A stretch of DNA of 59,386 nucleotides from Clostridia bacterium (GTDB taxonomy: Bacteria; Bacillota; Clostridia; Christensenellales; Aristaeellaceae), in assembly GCA_017547805.1 (NCBI GenBank), contig JAFYOR010000106.1:1-59386 (forward strand). The letters are read 5' to 3'. The notes below the pieces were generated by a model that had not been told where the DNA came from, did not search any database, and saw only the letters and a list, made by a program, of their open reading frames with translations. Shown here in pieces: positions 1 to 8,065 of the stretch. A program made the translations under genes and the position numbers. Numbering within the stretch: position 1 is the stretch's first letter; every line of letters starts with the position of its first letter.

Positions 1-36
1 AAGAGCTTTTTCTTTTGCGAAAAAACATCGAAGCGA

Positions 37-144
37 GACAGGATTTGAATAAGCCGTAATGAATGACGTGCCAGTGGCACGTCAGAACGGCGCTGACCGA
101 AGGGCCGTCGAGGCCCTGAGAATCCAATCCTGTCACCTCGACCA
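37..144 (+). repeat. tRNA-tail folded element, tRNA-Pro version
   Basis: A 108-bp palindromic element. The left arm (37-50, GACAGGATTTGAAT) is the reverse complement of a tRNA-Pro T-arm. The right arm (119-144) ends in TGTCACCTCGACCA, a tRNA-Pro acceptor 3' strand with CCA. The core has TGAATGA at 60-66, a 5-bp stem CGTGC/GCACG around CAGTG at 72-76, TCAGA at 82-86, TGACCGA at 94-100, and a 6-bp stem AGGGCC/GGCCCT around GTCGA at 107-111. GCCGT (53-57) can pair with ACGGC (87-91). The same conserved blocks occur in three tRNA-Trp copies at 14308, 17250 and 17409. The parent tRNA-Pro must lie left of position 1; assigning it to Pro rests on the acceptor sequence only. Confidence 0.8.
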
Positions 145-151
145 GAAAATG

Positions 152-185
152 CTGGAATCCGAAAGGATTCCGGTTCTTTTTTTAT
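152..185 (+). terminator. Terminator after tRNA-Pro-type tail
   Basis: Stem GGAATCC/GGATTCC with a GAAA loop, extended by two pairs, followed by a run of T. It sits eight bases after the CCA end at 144, the same arrangement as behind every tRNA-Trp tail. Confidence 0.8.
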
Positions 186-197
186 TCATTTTGCACA

Positions 198-221
198 GAG
201 CGCCGTCTTTGGCGCTTTTTT
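198..221 (+). terminator. Second hairpin with T run
   Basis: Stem AGCGCC/GGCGCT with a 6-base loop followed by T6. A possible second terminator in tandem with the one at 152. The bases from 222 to 335 show no gene or further structure. Confidence 0.55.
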
Positions 222-335
222 CATGCAACGAATGTGCAACCTTGGGGAAAGGGCCAAAGACGGCGTCCTATATTTTGCTGCATAATCGGCAGCTTCTCTA
301 GGCATTGTATCCTTCTTTAGGATCTTGCCATTCAA

Positions 336-533
336 CTATAATTTCATGATTCGCTCAAGTACGAATTTACCCACTCTTTTTCCAAGGGGCTTGAGTTTGT
401 CTTTATTCTTGACAGCAATCGCAACGACAGGAGTTATGCACAGTATACCCTTCAGAGTCTTTGCGCCTTGTTCCATCCCTTTGTCAGCATTACTATTGAC
501 AGTTTGCTTCTTGAACCGCTTTTGTTTATTCAT
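336..533 (-). CDS. Small unknown protein coupled to the upstream gene
   Basis: A 65-residue protein whose ATG overlaps the end of the 352-residue gene at 526 by 8 bases, so the two are probably translationally coupled. It is very basic (many Lys/Arg), with a short hydrophobic stretch around residues 30-42 that could be a weak membrane-associated helix. I recognise no family. The reading frame is supported by the overlap and by the lack of any better frame. The gene lies in AT-richer DNA beside the tRNA-Pro-associated element, so it may be part of an integrated island. Confidence 0.55.
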   Translation of the reverse strand: MNKQKRFKKQTVNSNADKGMEQGAKTLKGILCITPVVAIAVKNKDKLKPLGKRVGKFVLERIMKL

Positions 534-1584
534 TCTCTAGCACCTCCAACAGTTCTTCCCCACTAACTTCAAGGGCTACATAGTCATAACGCTTTGCTTC
601 TTCCAAACACACAGCCCGCTCAGTGGCGATATATTCAACAGGGGCGGAATAGAACATATCTGTCAATTCCTTATGCTGATAGCGAATGGTTGCTACTTTG
701 CTAAAATCAATAGTGCGAATGGTTGCTTCGCTCAAACGAAAGGTTTCCTCTGCGGTCTGCAGATTACCACACATGACATAGGATGCCGCAAGTAGCTTCG
801 TCGCTTGCAGATACAAATCATAATGCTCCTGCATTTCTTGTACAGCTCTTCGCTTTTCAGCCAAGTAACCATTATGTGCAAGCTCGCGCAGAAAGCGAAC
901 GGGAGCGGCCTTAGGTAATGGATCGAATTCACGGGCACGACGTTCCAGCGCCTTTTCAATTTGTGCCTGTGCGACGAGAAGGTTCTGTCTGCTGGAATCG
1001 ATTTGACGACTGCGATCGTCCCCTTCAGGCATGGACATTGCTAGAATCAAGCCGTTCTTTCCTGCTTCAAGAAATCCAATGCGGTCATCCATCTGTCCAT
1101 TTTCAATACGCTCTACAGCTCTATAAGTACGCTCCAACAGTTCGGTTATCTGTGCCACTTGCTGCTGCATGAGCATATTGTAGTGTCCATTTGCAAGTTG
1201 CTGAACCGGGTTTCCTTGGATAATTGCTTGCTCTGCGATTGGAAGAGGTGTAACTACCTGCTGTTTTCCGTTTTCAGCGATTTTCATCAGACTGGGCCAC
1301 ATTTTACCAGTCTTCATGTTCTCCATGATAAACATTTCACCAGATTCATAGGCAGCTTGGAATTCAGCAGGAATTTGAACGACATACTGGGTTCCAGCCT
1401 TAATCTCAGCAATGATTTCGCCCATGTTCACACATTGCACAATTTGCCCCAAAAGCGCACGGAAATCGAAGTGCTGATTTTTCTGCGTAATGTATAGACA
1501 CTTTCCTTCTGCAGGAACGGGTATTGAATCCTGTTCGATTTCAACAGGCATATTATTGCCTTCAACGGGAATCATGTTAGGCAT
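526..1584 (-). CDS. Unknown 352-residue protein
   Basis: The start is an ATG seven bases after a GGAGG site, and a TTGACG-N17-TATACT promoter lies about 120 bases upstream. No signal peptide or membrane helix is visible. The middle (about residues 150-270) is rich in Glu, Arg and Ala and probably helical or coiled-coil, consistent with a structural or scaffolding protein. The N-terminal 60 residues look like a loose prefix. No catalytic motif is recognised. Its base composition is AT-richer than the chromosomal genes from 2122 on. The 65-residue gene at 336 follows with an 8-bp overlap. Function unknown; the position suggests cargo of a tRNA-Pro island. Confidence 0.75.
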   Translation of the reverse strand: MPNMIPVEGNNMPVEIEQDSIPVPAEGKCLYITQKNQHFDFRALLGQIVQCVNMGEIIAEIKAGTQYVVQIPAEFQAAYESGEMFIMENMKTGKMWPSLMKIAENGKQQVVTPLPIAEQAIIQGNPVQQLANGHYNMLMQQQVAQITELLERTYRAVERIENGQMDDRIGFLEAGKNGLILAMSMPEGDDRSRQIDSSRQNLLVAQAQIEKALERRAREFDPLPKAAPVRFLRELAHNGYLAEKRRAVQEMQEHYDLYLQATKLLAASYVMCGNLQTAEETFRLSEATIRTIDFSKVATIRYQHKELTDMFYSAPVEYIATERAVCLEEAKRYDYVALEVSGEELLEVLENE

Positions 1585-1699
1585 AGAATACCTCCATCAG
1601 TTTTATTGGTCATAATATACCTTGTTTTTTTCGCGAACAGGGGGCAACCACCAGATAGTATCAAATGGCATCCTAGCTCAATGCCTGCAGCCTATATTA

Positions 1700-1728
1700 A
1701 GTATACCGATCATTACATAATCCGTCAA
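1700..1728 (-). promoter_or_regulatory. Promoter for the 526-1584 operon
   Basis: Read on the minus strand: TTGACG, a 17-base spacer, TATACT. It points at the gene starting at 1584. Confidence 0.65.
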
Positions 1729-1750
1729 CAAATATACCTATATGTAACAA

Positions 1751-1780
1751 AAGGAGCATCCACTTTGATGCTCCTTATTA
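1751..1780 (-). terminator. Intrinsic terminator
   Basis: Perfect 10-bp stem AAGGAGCATC/GATGCTCCTT. On the minus strand it is followed by TTTTGTT, so it ends transcripts coming from the ORF remnant at 1814. Confidence 0.65.
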
Positions 1781-1813
1781 ATCGAGTCGTATAATGATAG
1801 CTTTCGATTGTTA

Positions 1814-1960
1814 TCAAAACTTCCCCGCCCACGGCAGGCTCATATCCAGTACCGGCTTCCGGGATCGCTTGTCCCTTGTGGTCTGTGCTTTGGCCAGCAC
1901 GCTTTTCGCTTCCTTCTTCCGGCGGAATACGTCCTCCATATCCACGCTGGATTTCTTCAT
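1814..1960 (-). pseudogene. Possible ORF remnant
   Basis: The minus-strand frame reads a 48-residue peptide beginning with an amphipathic stretch containing DVFRRKKEAK. From memory this resembles the start of small accessory-element proteins of the pattern 'DVF.RKKEAK..LA.L'. The frame then runs into unrelated sequence, as expected after a frameshift. There is no clear ribosome-binding site and the frame extends upstream without a convincing start. The rest of 1585-2121 holds only the promoter and terminator listed. Low confidence that anything is expressed. Confidence 0.25.
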
Positions 1961-2121
1961 CATGTCGGATTCATTCCCGGCAGCGTTTTCCGCCGCACAA
2001 CGCACCAATACTATCCACCGCATGCCATGTAACCGTTCGCATTCTGTCATGCCACCCTATTGCACCATCAGCAACCGGATGATATACTACCTATAACAGT
2101 ATGACAACAGGAGGGCGCAGT

Positions 2122-3105
2122 ATGGAGCACTTGGATCGGTGTATTTTCCTTGTCTTTTGCAGCATCCCGCTGACTTTGGGAATCGGACTGATGATCGCCG
2201 GTTTCCGCCGCAAGGCTCAGATACGCAAGTTTTTAGGCATCGCACTGACCATCATTTCGGCATTGGGCTGCAACAGCTTCGCCATTGGGCTTTTCTTTTC
2301 CGGGCAGCTGCTCTACCTGATAAGCGGCATTCTGATCGCCATCCCGCCCGCCGTCGCGATCATTTTCCTGGACAACGCGCTGGATCAATCTGCTCTGGGC
2401 GGCTTTGTCCGCGTGCTGCTCCGCTTTTTTCTGACCGTGGTGCATCTGGCAATCTGTGTCGGCGCACTGATGCTGGTGGGACATGAGCAGGCGCTCATGG
2501 GCATTCTCGTCGCGCTTGACTCCGCGGCGGTGCTGAGCCTGTTCCTCTTCATGCAGCGGTTTATGCGCGCGGCAAAACTGGCCAATTCCCCGGTCATGAA
2601 GCAGGTAAGAAGGCTGTACAGAGAATACAACTGCGCTGCCATCCAGCTGTGCACAGATCGCGTACGGCTTTTTGATCATCTGCCGAATCTGTATTTCTGC
2701 AGAGACGAAGATTACCGTTCATCCACTATGGATTTTCAGCCCCCTGAGCATTGGCAGCCGTGGTTTGAGGAGGGCGCATGGCGTCACGAGCTCCGCTATG
2801 CGGATCTTGGCTACCCCGCCATGAGCGAGGAGCAGCTCAAGCTGTGCGCCACAGGTCTGAAAAGGAAGCTCTCCGGTCTGCGCACCTGTCACCATCACAG
2901 CAGATACCTGTATACCCCTCCCACGCACTATGATGAGAAGCGCGGCACCCATGTGCGCACCACCTATGTCACCCATCTCTACGATGACCAGCTGCTCTAC
3001 AAAGCCTCTGCTTATCAATCCATGACCCGCAACACGCAAACACAGAAGGTGCGCAGACAGAAAGCGCAGAAGACCGCCAAAGCCAAAGGCAATTCATGGG
3101 AATAA
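2122..3105 (+). CDS. Multi-pass membrane protein with cytoplasmic tail
   Basis: A protein of 327 residues. I chose the ATG at 2122 because AGGAGG lies eight bases before it; the upstream ATG at 2101 would place this site inside the gene. The N-terminal half has about five hydrophobic segments (residues roughly 8-28, 36-55, 60-80, 95-120, 125-150). The C-terminal half is soluble, rich in Tyr, His and Arg, and ends in a Lys/Arg/Gln-rich tail. I recognise no family and no catalytic motif. It is probably an integral membrane protein with a cytoplasmic domain. It stands alone, closed by the hairpin at 3192. Confidence 0.75.
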   Translation: MEHLDRCIFLVFCSIPLTLGIGLMIAGFRRKAQIRKFLGIALTIISALGCNSFAIGLFFSGQLLYLISGILIAIPPAVAIIFLDNALDQSALGGFVRVLLRFFLTVVHLAICVGALMLVGHEQALMGILVALDSAAVLSLFLFMQRFMRAAKLANSPVMKQVRRLYREYNCAAIQLCTDRVRLFDHLPNLYFCRDEDYRSSTMDFQPPEHWQPWFEEGAWRHELRYADLGYPAMSEEQLKLCATGLKRKLSGLRTCHHHSRYLYTPPTHYDEKRGTHVRTTYVTHLYDDQLLYKASAYQSMTRNTQTQKVRRQKAQKTAKAKGNSWE

Positions 3106-3191
3106 TCCTCGCGCGGTATATCGACGGCGTGCGGGTGGAGTAAAGCGGTCAAAAGCGGTATCCTGAACAGAAACGTCTGACAGACATCAAC

Positions 3192-3232
3192 AACAGAGGC
3201 CATGGCGCAGCGTGCGCCATGGCCTCTGTTTG
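3192..3232. terminator. Strong hairpin between convergent genes
   Basis: An 18-bp perfect stem (3192-3209 with 3213-3230, 3-base loop). It lies between the membrane protein ending at 3105 and the convergent xpt gene ending at 3300, and probably serves both. Confidence 0.65.
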
Positions 3233-3299
3233 TCTGAAACCCTGTAAAAGAATGATAGCAGACGCAGCGCAGGAATGCTTCCGACACTGCGCGAGTCGC

Positions 3300-3881
3300 T
3301 CACTGCTCCCTGAACACAATCGTTCCGCTTTCGGCGTCCATCGCCTCGACAATCGCCAGCGATTCAAGATGGTAGCCCATGTTGCGGATTGCGCGGCCGC
3401 CATACTGGAAGCCCTTCTCAATGACGATGCCGCAGCCTTCCACCACCGCGTCGGCGGATTCCGCGATGAAAATCAGCCCCTGAAGCGCGCAGCCGTTGGC
3501 CAGGAAATCGTCGATAATCAGAACATGCTCGCCCGCATGCAGGAACTTCTTGGAGATAATCACCTGATTCTTGTTCTTGTGCGTGAAGGACTCCACCTCC
3601 GCCACGAACATATCTCCATCGATGTTGATGGACTTCGACTTTTTGGCAAAGACCATGGGCACGCCGAATTCCTTCGCAACGAAAGCAGCGATTCCGATGC
3701 CGGATGCCTCAATCGTAATAACCTTATCCACGCGCTTGCCGGCAAAGCGGCGCTTGAATTCCCTGCCGATTTCCTCCATCAGCGCAATGTCCATCTGATG
3801 ATTGAGGAAGCTGTCCACCTTCAACACGTTCCCGGGCTTGACAACGCCGTCCCGGATAATTCTTTCCTCCAGAAAATTCAT
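3300..3881 (-). CDS. xpt: Xanthine phosphoribosyltransferase
   Basis: Cytoplasmic purine-salvage enzyme that converts xanthine and PRPP to XMP. The 193-residue length is typical of Xpt, and the N-terminus MNFLEERI is the usual one. The start is the ATG at 3881, downstream of GAGGAGGGA; the longer frame lacks a ribosome-binding site. The PRPP-binding signature VLIIDDFLANG is at residues 120-130, and the substrate-proximal EASGIG is at 58-63. No purine riboswitch is visible upstream, unlike in Bacillus. A xanthine/uracil-type permease lies 11 kb away at 15037 in the tRNA-Trp island, not in an operon with it. Confidence 0.93.
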   Translation of the reverse strand: MNFLEERIIRDGVVKPGNVLKVDSFLNHQMDIALMEEIGREFKRRFAGKRVDKVITIEASGIGIAAFVAKEFGVPMVFAKKSKSINIDGDMFVAEVESFTHKNKNQVIISKKFLHAGEHVLIIDDFLANGCALQGLIFIAESADAVVEGCGIVIEKGFQYGGRAIRNMGYHLESLAIVEAMDAESGTIVFREQ

Positions 3882-3995
3882 CCATGTCCCTCCTCTCGTG
3901 ATTGTATTACTATAGCACAATCGCGCGGGATTGTCAGCAGTATCGGCAAAATATCCAAATCTTTGCCCGTCAGCAGCTGCTCACCGCCGGGCGGA

Positions 3996-4024
3996 TTGAC
4001 GCGTCCCTGGCAAGCCGTTATAAT
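3996..4024 (+). promoter_or_regulatory. Promoter for the 4051 operon
   Basis: TTGACG, 17-base spacer, TATAAT, ending 26 bases before the oxidoreductase start. It sits back to back with the xpt upstream region. Confidence 0.75.
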
Positions 4025-4050
4025 GAAATCAATACACAAAGGAGGGCGCG

Positions 4051-5331
4051 GTGCATATGAATCAACCCGTTCGTATCGTCATCGTCGGCATGGGCCAGCG
4101 TTCCATGATCTACGCCAGGGAATCCCTCGCCGATCCCACCCTTTTCAAGGTTGTGGGCGTTGCGGATACCGATCCGCAGCGCGTGCGTCTGGCAAAGGAA
4201 ACCTTCGGCCTGAGCGATGCATGCTGCTTTTCCTCGGTGGAGGCGTTGTGCGCCGCGCCCCGTTTTGCGGACGCTGCCATCAACGGCACGATGGACCGCC
4301 AGCACGTCAGGACAACCATTCCCCTGCTGCGCGCCGGCTACGATGTGCTGCTGGAAAAGCCCTTTGCCATCAACCAGCGCGAGGCGGATATGCTGCTCGC
4401 CTGCGCAAAAGAAACCGGCCGCCGCGTCATGGTCTGCCATGTGCTGCGCTACGCGCCGTTTTACCGCGCCGTCAAGGAGATCATCGCCTCCGGGGAGATT
4501 GGCCGCGTGATGCACGCAGACATGCTCGCGCAGATTTCCTATTTCCACGAATCCGTGTCCTTCGTGCGCGGCAAATACGCATCGCCCGAAATCTGCGGTT
4601 CAGGACTCATCCTCTCCAAATGCAGCCACGACCTCGACCTTCTCTCCTGGCTGATGCAGCACGACACGCCCACGGGCGTGTCAAGCGTCGGCTCGGTCTT
4701 TCACTATAAGCCGGACATGGCGCCGGACGGCGCAGGAACGCGCTGCCTGACGGACTGCCTGTGCGAGCGCACGTGTCCCTACTCCGCCGCGCGGCTGTAT
4801 ATCGAGCATCCGCAGCGCTGGGCAAATATCCTCTGGTTCGGGCAGACGCCGCCCTCCGACGAGGAAAAGCGCCGCCTTCTCGCCGACGGGCAGAACCCCT
4901 ACGGACGCTGCGTATTCAAATGCGGCCTACAGATTGTCGATCATCAGTCCGTGCTCATCAGCTACACGAGCGGCGCAACGGCGACCTTCTCCGTCAACGG
5001 CGGCGCCTCCGCCCCGGCGCGCAGCCTGCACATCACCGGCACAAAGGGCGAACTCTATGGCGTTTTTGAAGACGAACGCTTCACTGTCTCCCTCGTCGCG
5101 CCCGCCGCCCCGGGCGGCAAAGTCACGCGCACGGTGGACGTCTCCGCCGCCCAGCACGGCAATGCGCACGGCGGCGGCGATCAGCTCGTCATCCGCGATT
5201 TCATCGCCCTGATTACGGAGCAGCCCGTTTCCCCCTGTGTCACCACGCTTGACGGCTCCGTCACCGGTCACCGCCTCGCCTTCCTTGCGGAGGATTCGCG
5301 GCTTTCCGGCGGACAAATGCAGCCGTATTGA
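4051..5331 (+). CDS. Gfo/Idh/MocA family oxidoreductase
   Basis: An NAD(P)-dependent dehydrogenase-like protein of 426 residues, probably acting on a sugar or inositol derivative. The Rossmann motif VGMGQRS is at residues 12-18, the family EKP motif at 102-104 and the HD pair of the catalytic region at 193-194. A cluster of four cysteines (232, 236, 238, 242; spacing C-x3-C-x-C-x3-C) recalls a subgroup of this family, and its role is unknown to me. The start is GTG 4051 or ATG 4057; the GGAGG at 4041 is better spaced for 4051. The next gene follows after 14 bases and encodes a DUF4091 glycosidase-like protein, so the pair is likely a small glycan-processing operon. Confidence 0.88.
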   Translation: MHMNQPVRIVIVGMGQRSMIYARESLADPTLFKVVGVADTDPQRVRLAKETFGLSDACCFSSVEALCAAPRFADAAINGTMDRQHVRTTIPLLRAGYDVLLEKPFAINQREADMLLACAKETGRRVMVCHVLRYAPFYRAVKEIIASGEIGRVMHADMLAQISYFHESVSFVRGKYASPEICGSGLILSKCSHDLDLLSWLMQHDTPTGVSSVGSVFHYKPDMAPDGAGTRCLTDCLCERTCPYSAARLYIEHPQRWANILWFGQTPPSDEEKRRLLADGQNPYGRCVFKCGLQIVDHQSVLISYTSGATATFSVNGGASAPARSLHITGTKGELYGVFEDERFTVSLVAPAAPGGKVTRTVDVSAAQHGNAHGGGDQLVIRDFIALITEQPVSPCVTTLDGSVTGHRLAFLAEDSRLSGGQMQPY

Positions 5332-5345
5332 GAAAGGAGTAGCCC

Positions 5346-6989
5346 ATGGTGCTTTCGTTCTATTCCGCGCTTGAAAAGCTCTTCCCCGCCCCGCTGCCGC
5401 CCGCAGCGCCCTTTGCGCTCTCCGGGTTTGAAAACGAAACCATCTCCTTTCAGGCCGCCTTCCGCGCAGAAAAGACTCCATGGGGACGCCAGGAAGTGAC
5501 GATTGATATCCTCTCGCCGATTGCCCATGCCGTCACCGTGCGGCAGGTCAAAAACGTGCCCGTTTCCATGGCATGTTATCCCGGTTCGGACGACGGGTAT
5601 CTTTTCCGCGGCGCGTGCATGGCGCCGGATCTGCTCCTGCCCATCGCCCCGCATACGCTCTTCGCCCGTCAGGACACGCCGACCATCCTGTGGCTCGACG
5701 TGGACGCGGCGAAGGCCGCCCCGGGCACGCATCCCGTCACGCTGCGCGTGCTCGGCGAAGATGGCGCGACGCTGTGCGACGGAACGCAAAACGTGACCAT
5801 CCTCCCCGGAAAGCTGCCGGAGCAGACGCTTGAATGCACCCGCTGGATGCACTATGACTGCATCGCGCAGCATTACGGCGTACGCGTTTTTTCCGCAGAA
5901 TTCTGGCGGATCACAGAGAATTTCATCCGCCGCGCTGTGAAAAGCGGCGTCAACATGATCCTTGTTCCCACGCACACGCCGCCGCTGGATACGCGCGAAG
6001 GCAGCGAACGACTGACGGTTCAGCTGGTCGGCGTAACGCTTCAAAACGGACAATACCGTTTTGACATGGAGAATCTGCGCCGCTTTATCGCGCTGTGTAA
6101 GCGCTGCGGCGTTGAATTCTACGAGATCGCGCACCTGTTCACCCAATGGGGCGCAAAGCACGCGCCCAAGATCATCGCTAATGTGGACGGCTGCGAAAAG
6201 CGCATCTTCGGTTGGGAAACCGACGCCGCCGGCAGCGAATACCGTGCCTTCCTTGAGGCGTACATCCCCGCGCTGCGCAGCGTCTTTGACGAGGAAGGCA
6301 TCGCCGGCCGCATCCGCTGGCACATCTCCGACGAGCCGCACCTCCCCCAGCTTCCCTCGTACAGGGCAGCCAAGGCACAGGTCAGCGATCTGCTCGACGG
6401 ACAGTACGTGACCGACGCCCTTTCAAGCTACGAGTTTTATGCTCAGGGCGTCATCGCTCATCCCATCGTCGCCAACGATGCGATCGCTCCTTTCCTTGAG
6501 CACAGCGTCCCGAATCTCTGGACGTATTATTGCTGCGCACAGCACAAGGACGTTTCCAATGCATTCATCGCCCTGCCCTCTGCGCGCACGCGCGTGCTGG
6601 CGGCGCAGCTCTTTAAGTACGACATCAAGGGCTTCCTGCACTGGGGCTTCAACTTCTACTCCAGCCAGTTTTCCGATTATCCCATCGATCCCTTCGCAAC
6701 GACCGATGCGGACGGCTGGGTACCGGCGGGCGACCCGTTCCTCGTCTATCCGGGCGAAGGCGGAGAGCCGCTTGACTCCCTGCGGCTGATGGTGCTGACC
6801 CACGCGATGCAGGATCTTCGCGCGATGAACCTGCTGGCGTCCCTTACCTCCCGCGGGCATGTGGTCACGCTGATTGAAAAAGAGCTCGCCGCGCCGCTGA
6901 CCTTCAGCCGCTATCCCGCGGACGCAAGCTGGCTGCTTGACCTGCGGGAGCGGATCAACCGGGAGATCGCCGTGCGGCTGAATGCATAA
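5346..6989 (+). CDS. DUF4091-type glycoside hydrolase-like protein
   Basis: 547 residues, with a consensus AAAGGAG site before the ATG. No signal peptide, so probably cytoplasmic. The N-terminal about 150 residues look like a beta-sandwich and the rest like a TIM barrel. The motif HISDEPH places adjacent Asp and Glu at residues 329-330. Family knowledge: DUF4091 proteins resemble GH123 beta-N-acetylgalactosaminidases, whose catalytic residues are a neighbouring Asp-Glu pair. A glycosidase function is therefore plausible but the substrate is unknown. It is co-transcribed with the oxidoreductase before it. Confidence 0.8.
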   Translation: MVLSFYSALEKLFPAPLPPAAPFALSGFENETISFQAAFRAEKTPWGRQEVTIDILSPIAHAVTVRQVKNVPVSMACYPGSDDGYLFRGACMAPDLLLPIAPHTLFARQDTPTILWLDVDAAKAAPGTHPVTLRVLGEDGATLCDGTQNVTILPGKLPEQTLECTRWMHYDCIAQHYGVRVFSAEFWRITENFIRRAVKSGVNMILVPTHTPPLDTREGSERLTVQLVGVTLQNGQYRFDMENLRRFIALCKRCGVEFYEIAHLFTQWGAKHAPKIIANVDGCEKRIFGWETDAAGSEYRAFLEAYIPALRSVFDEEGIAGRIRWHISDEPHLPQLPSYRAAKAQVSDLLDGQYVTDALSSYEFYAQGVIAHPIVANDAIAPFLEHSVPNLWTYYCCAQHKDVSNAFIALPSARTRVLAAQLFKYDIKGFLHWGFNFYSSQFSDYPIDPFATTDADGWVPAGDPFLVYPGEGGEPLDSLRLMVLTHAMQDLRAMNLLASLTSRGHVVTLIEKELAAPLTFSRYPADASWLLDLRERINREIAVRLNA

Positions 6990-7039
6990 CGCCGCAGAGC
7001 AGCACAACACAGCAGAATCGCCTTTACGAGGAATCAAGC

Positions 7040-7384
7040 ATGAAGGAAAACAGCGAACGCCCCGGCACGGAAATCTTCTGGTCAGAACTTGCGTTGGCAT
7101 TGACGATCCCTTTGATTATTTGCTGGAGCATCATCCCCACGAATATCCTCAATGCTTATTGGCCGCTCAGGCTGCTGGAAGCCATCGGCCTGTGCGGAAG
7201 CATTCTGATCTTCTTTCTCGGCATACCTGCCGGCGTCATCGGAATCCGGAAAGCAAAAAGAACCGGAAAGCTTAAGACCGCCACAACGGCGCTGTCCATC
7301 CTCAATTTATCCGCAGGCATCATCGAAATCACGATGCTGATTCTTGTCCTCTGCGCCGTGGTGTTCGGCGGAGTATCCGCCTGA
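7040..7384 (+). CDS. Small membrane protein
   Basis: 114 residues with three predicted membrane helices (about 15-35, 42-65, 82-108) and a basic loop IRKAKRTGKLK between helices two and three. The layout recalls DUF4190-like small membrane proteins, but I cannot assign it. The ATG follows GAGGAATCAAGC. It lies 50 bases after the DUF4091 gene and may share its transcript. No terminator is visible behind it, only the three-hairpin repeat at 7454. Confidence 0.65.
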   Translation: MKENSERPGTEIFWSELALALTIPLIICWSIIPTNILNAYWPLRLLEAIGLCGSILIFFLGIPAGVIGIRKAKRTGKLKTATTALSILNLSAGIIEITMLILVLCAVVFGGVSA

Positions 7385-7453
7385 CAATGGATTGAACAGA
7401 TTCCTAATTGCCAACAGATATAGGGCGTACTTCCATGCTTCGATTGGCGCAGC

Positions 7454-7511
7454 CGACTGAGAGCTCTCTCAGTCACCTTCGGTGACAGTTCCCCCGGAGG
7501 GGGAGCCAAGG
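7454..7511. repeat. Three-hairpin intergenic repeat
   Basis: Three consecutive perfect hairpins: GACTGAGA/TCTCAGTC (7454-7473), GTCACC-TTC-GGTGAC (7471-7485), and TCCCCC-GGA-GGGGGA (about 7490-7504), followed by GCCAAGG. From memory, near-identical palindromic strings are dispersed in intergenic regions of many gut clostridia. Only one copy is in this window. Confidence 0.7.
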
Positions 7512-7570
7512 ATATAAGCCCTTTGTTGCTGTTTATTGCAGCAAACTTGGATTGGACGGAGGTAATGCAA

Positions 7571-7996
7571 ATGGAAAAGCTGACAAAAGAGGCAGAAGCA
7601 ATTCTGCTGGAACGGTTTGGCAAGGATAGCATTGTTGCTCTGGCAACTGCCATTGACAATATTCCTTATGTTCGCAGTGTGGATGCATTTTATGAAAGCG
7701 GAGCTTTCTATGTGCTGACTCACGGATTGTCAGGTAAAATGAAGCAAATAGAACAAAACCCCACGGTTGCGCTATCCGGAGAATGGTTTACGGCTCAAGG
7801 AAAAGGGATCAATTTAGGTTACTTCGGGAAAGCAGATAATTCGCATATCGCAAACAAAATGAAGAAAGTGTTCTCCGCCTGGATTCATAATGGGCACAAT
7901 AACTTTGATGACGTGAACACTTGCATCCTTTGCATTCAATTGAGCAAAGGTATTCTGTTTGCAAATGGTGCACGTTACGAGATAGACTTTACCTGA
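7571..7996 (+). CDS. Pyridoxamine 5'-phosphate oxidase-like flavin-binding protein
   Basis: 141 residues with the split-barrel layout of the PPOX/FMN-binding family: an early strand SIVALATA, then IPYVRSVDAFY and GAFYVLTH, and a helix with KMKQIEQNPTVAL, which is the usual order. Such proteins bind FMN or related cofactors and often reduce small molecules; the substrate cannot be read from sequence. Of two in-frame ATGs I chose 7571, eight bases after GGAGG; the one at 7565 is too close. It is a single gene of lower GC than its neighbours, directly downstream of the three-hairpin repeat, so it may be acquired. Confidence 0.8.
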   Translation: MEKLTKEAEAILLERFGKDSIVALATAIDNIPYVRSVDAFYESGAFYVLTHGLSGKMKQIEQNPTVALSGEWFTAQGKGINLGYFGKADNSHIANKMKKVFSAWIHNGHNNFDDVNTCILCIQLSKGILFANGARYEIDFT

Positions 7997-8029
7997 TAAG
8001 TCAAAGCCCACCTTCTCTATACAGCAAAA

Positions 8030-8064
8030 AACCGGCCTGCGCTTTTGCACAGGCCGGTTCAGTT
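8030..8064. terminator. Bidirectional terminator
   Basis: Stem AACCGGCCTG/CAGGCCGGTT between two convergent genes, with T runs on the plus side (AGTTTTTATT) and on the minus side (TTTTTTGC). Confidence 0.75.
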
Positions 8065-8065
8065 T

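Noticed and set aside
3882-4000. Purine riboswitch before xpt, or before the permease at 15037
   Set aside because: The leaders are short and lack the conserved three-way-junction sequences; I see no matching stems.
4051-6989. Duplicate of the 23253-28094 sugar operon
   Set aside because: Both contain a Gfo/Idh oxidoreductase and a hydrolase-like barrel, but the proteins are only family-level relatives and the other genes differ.
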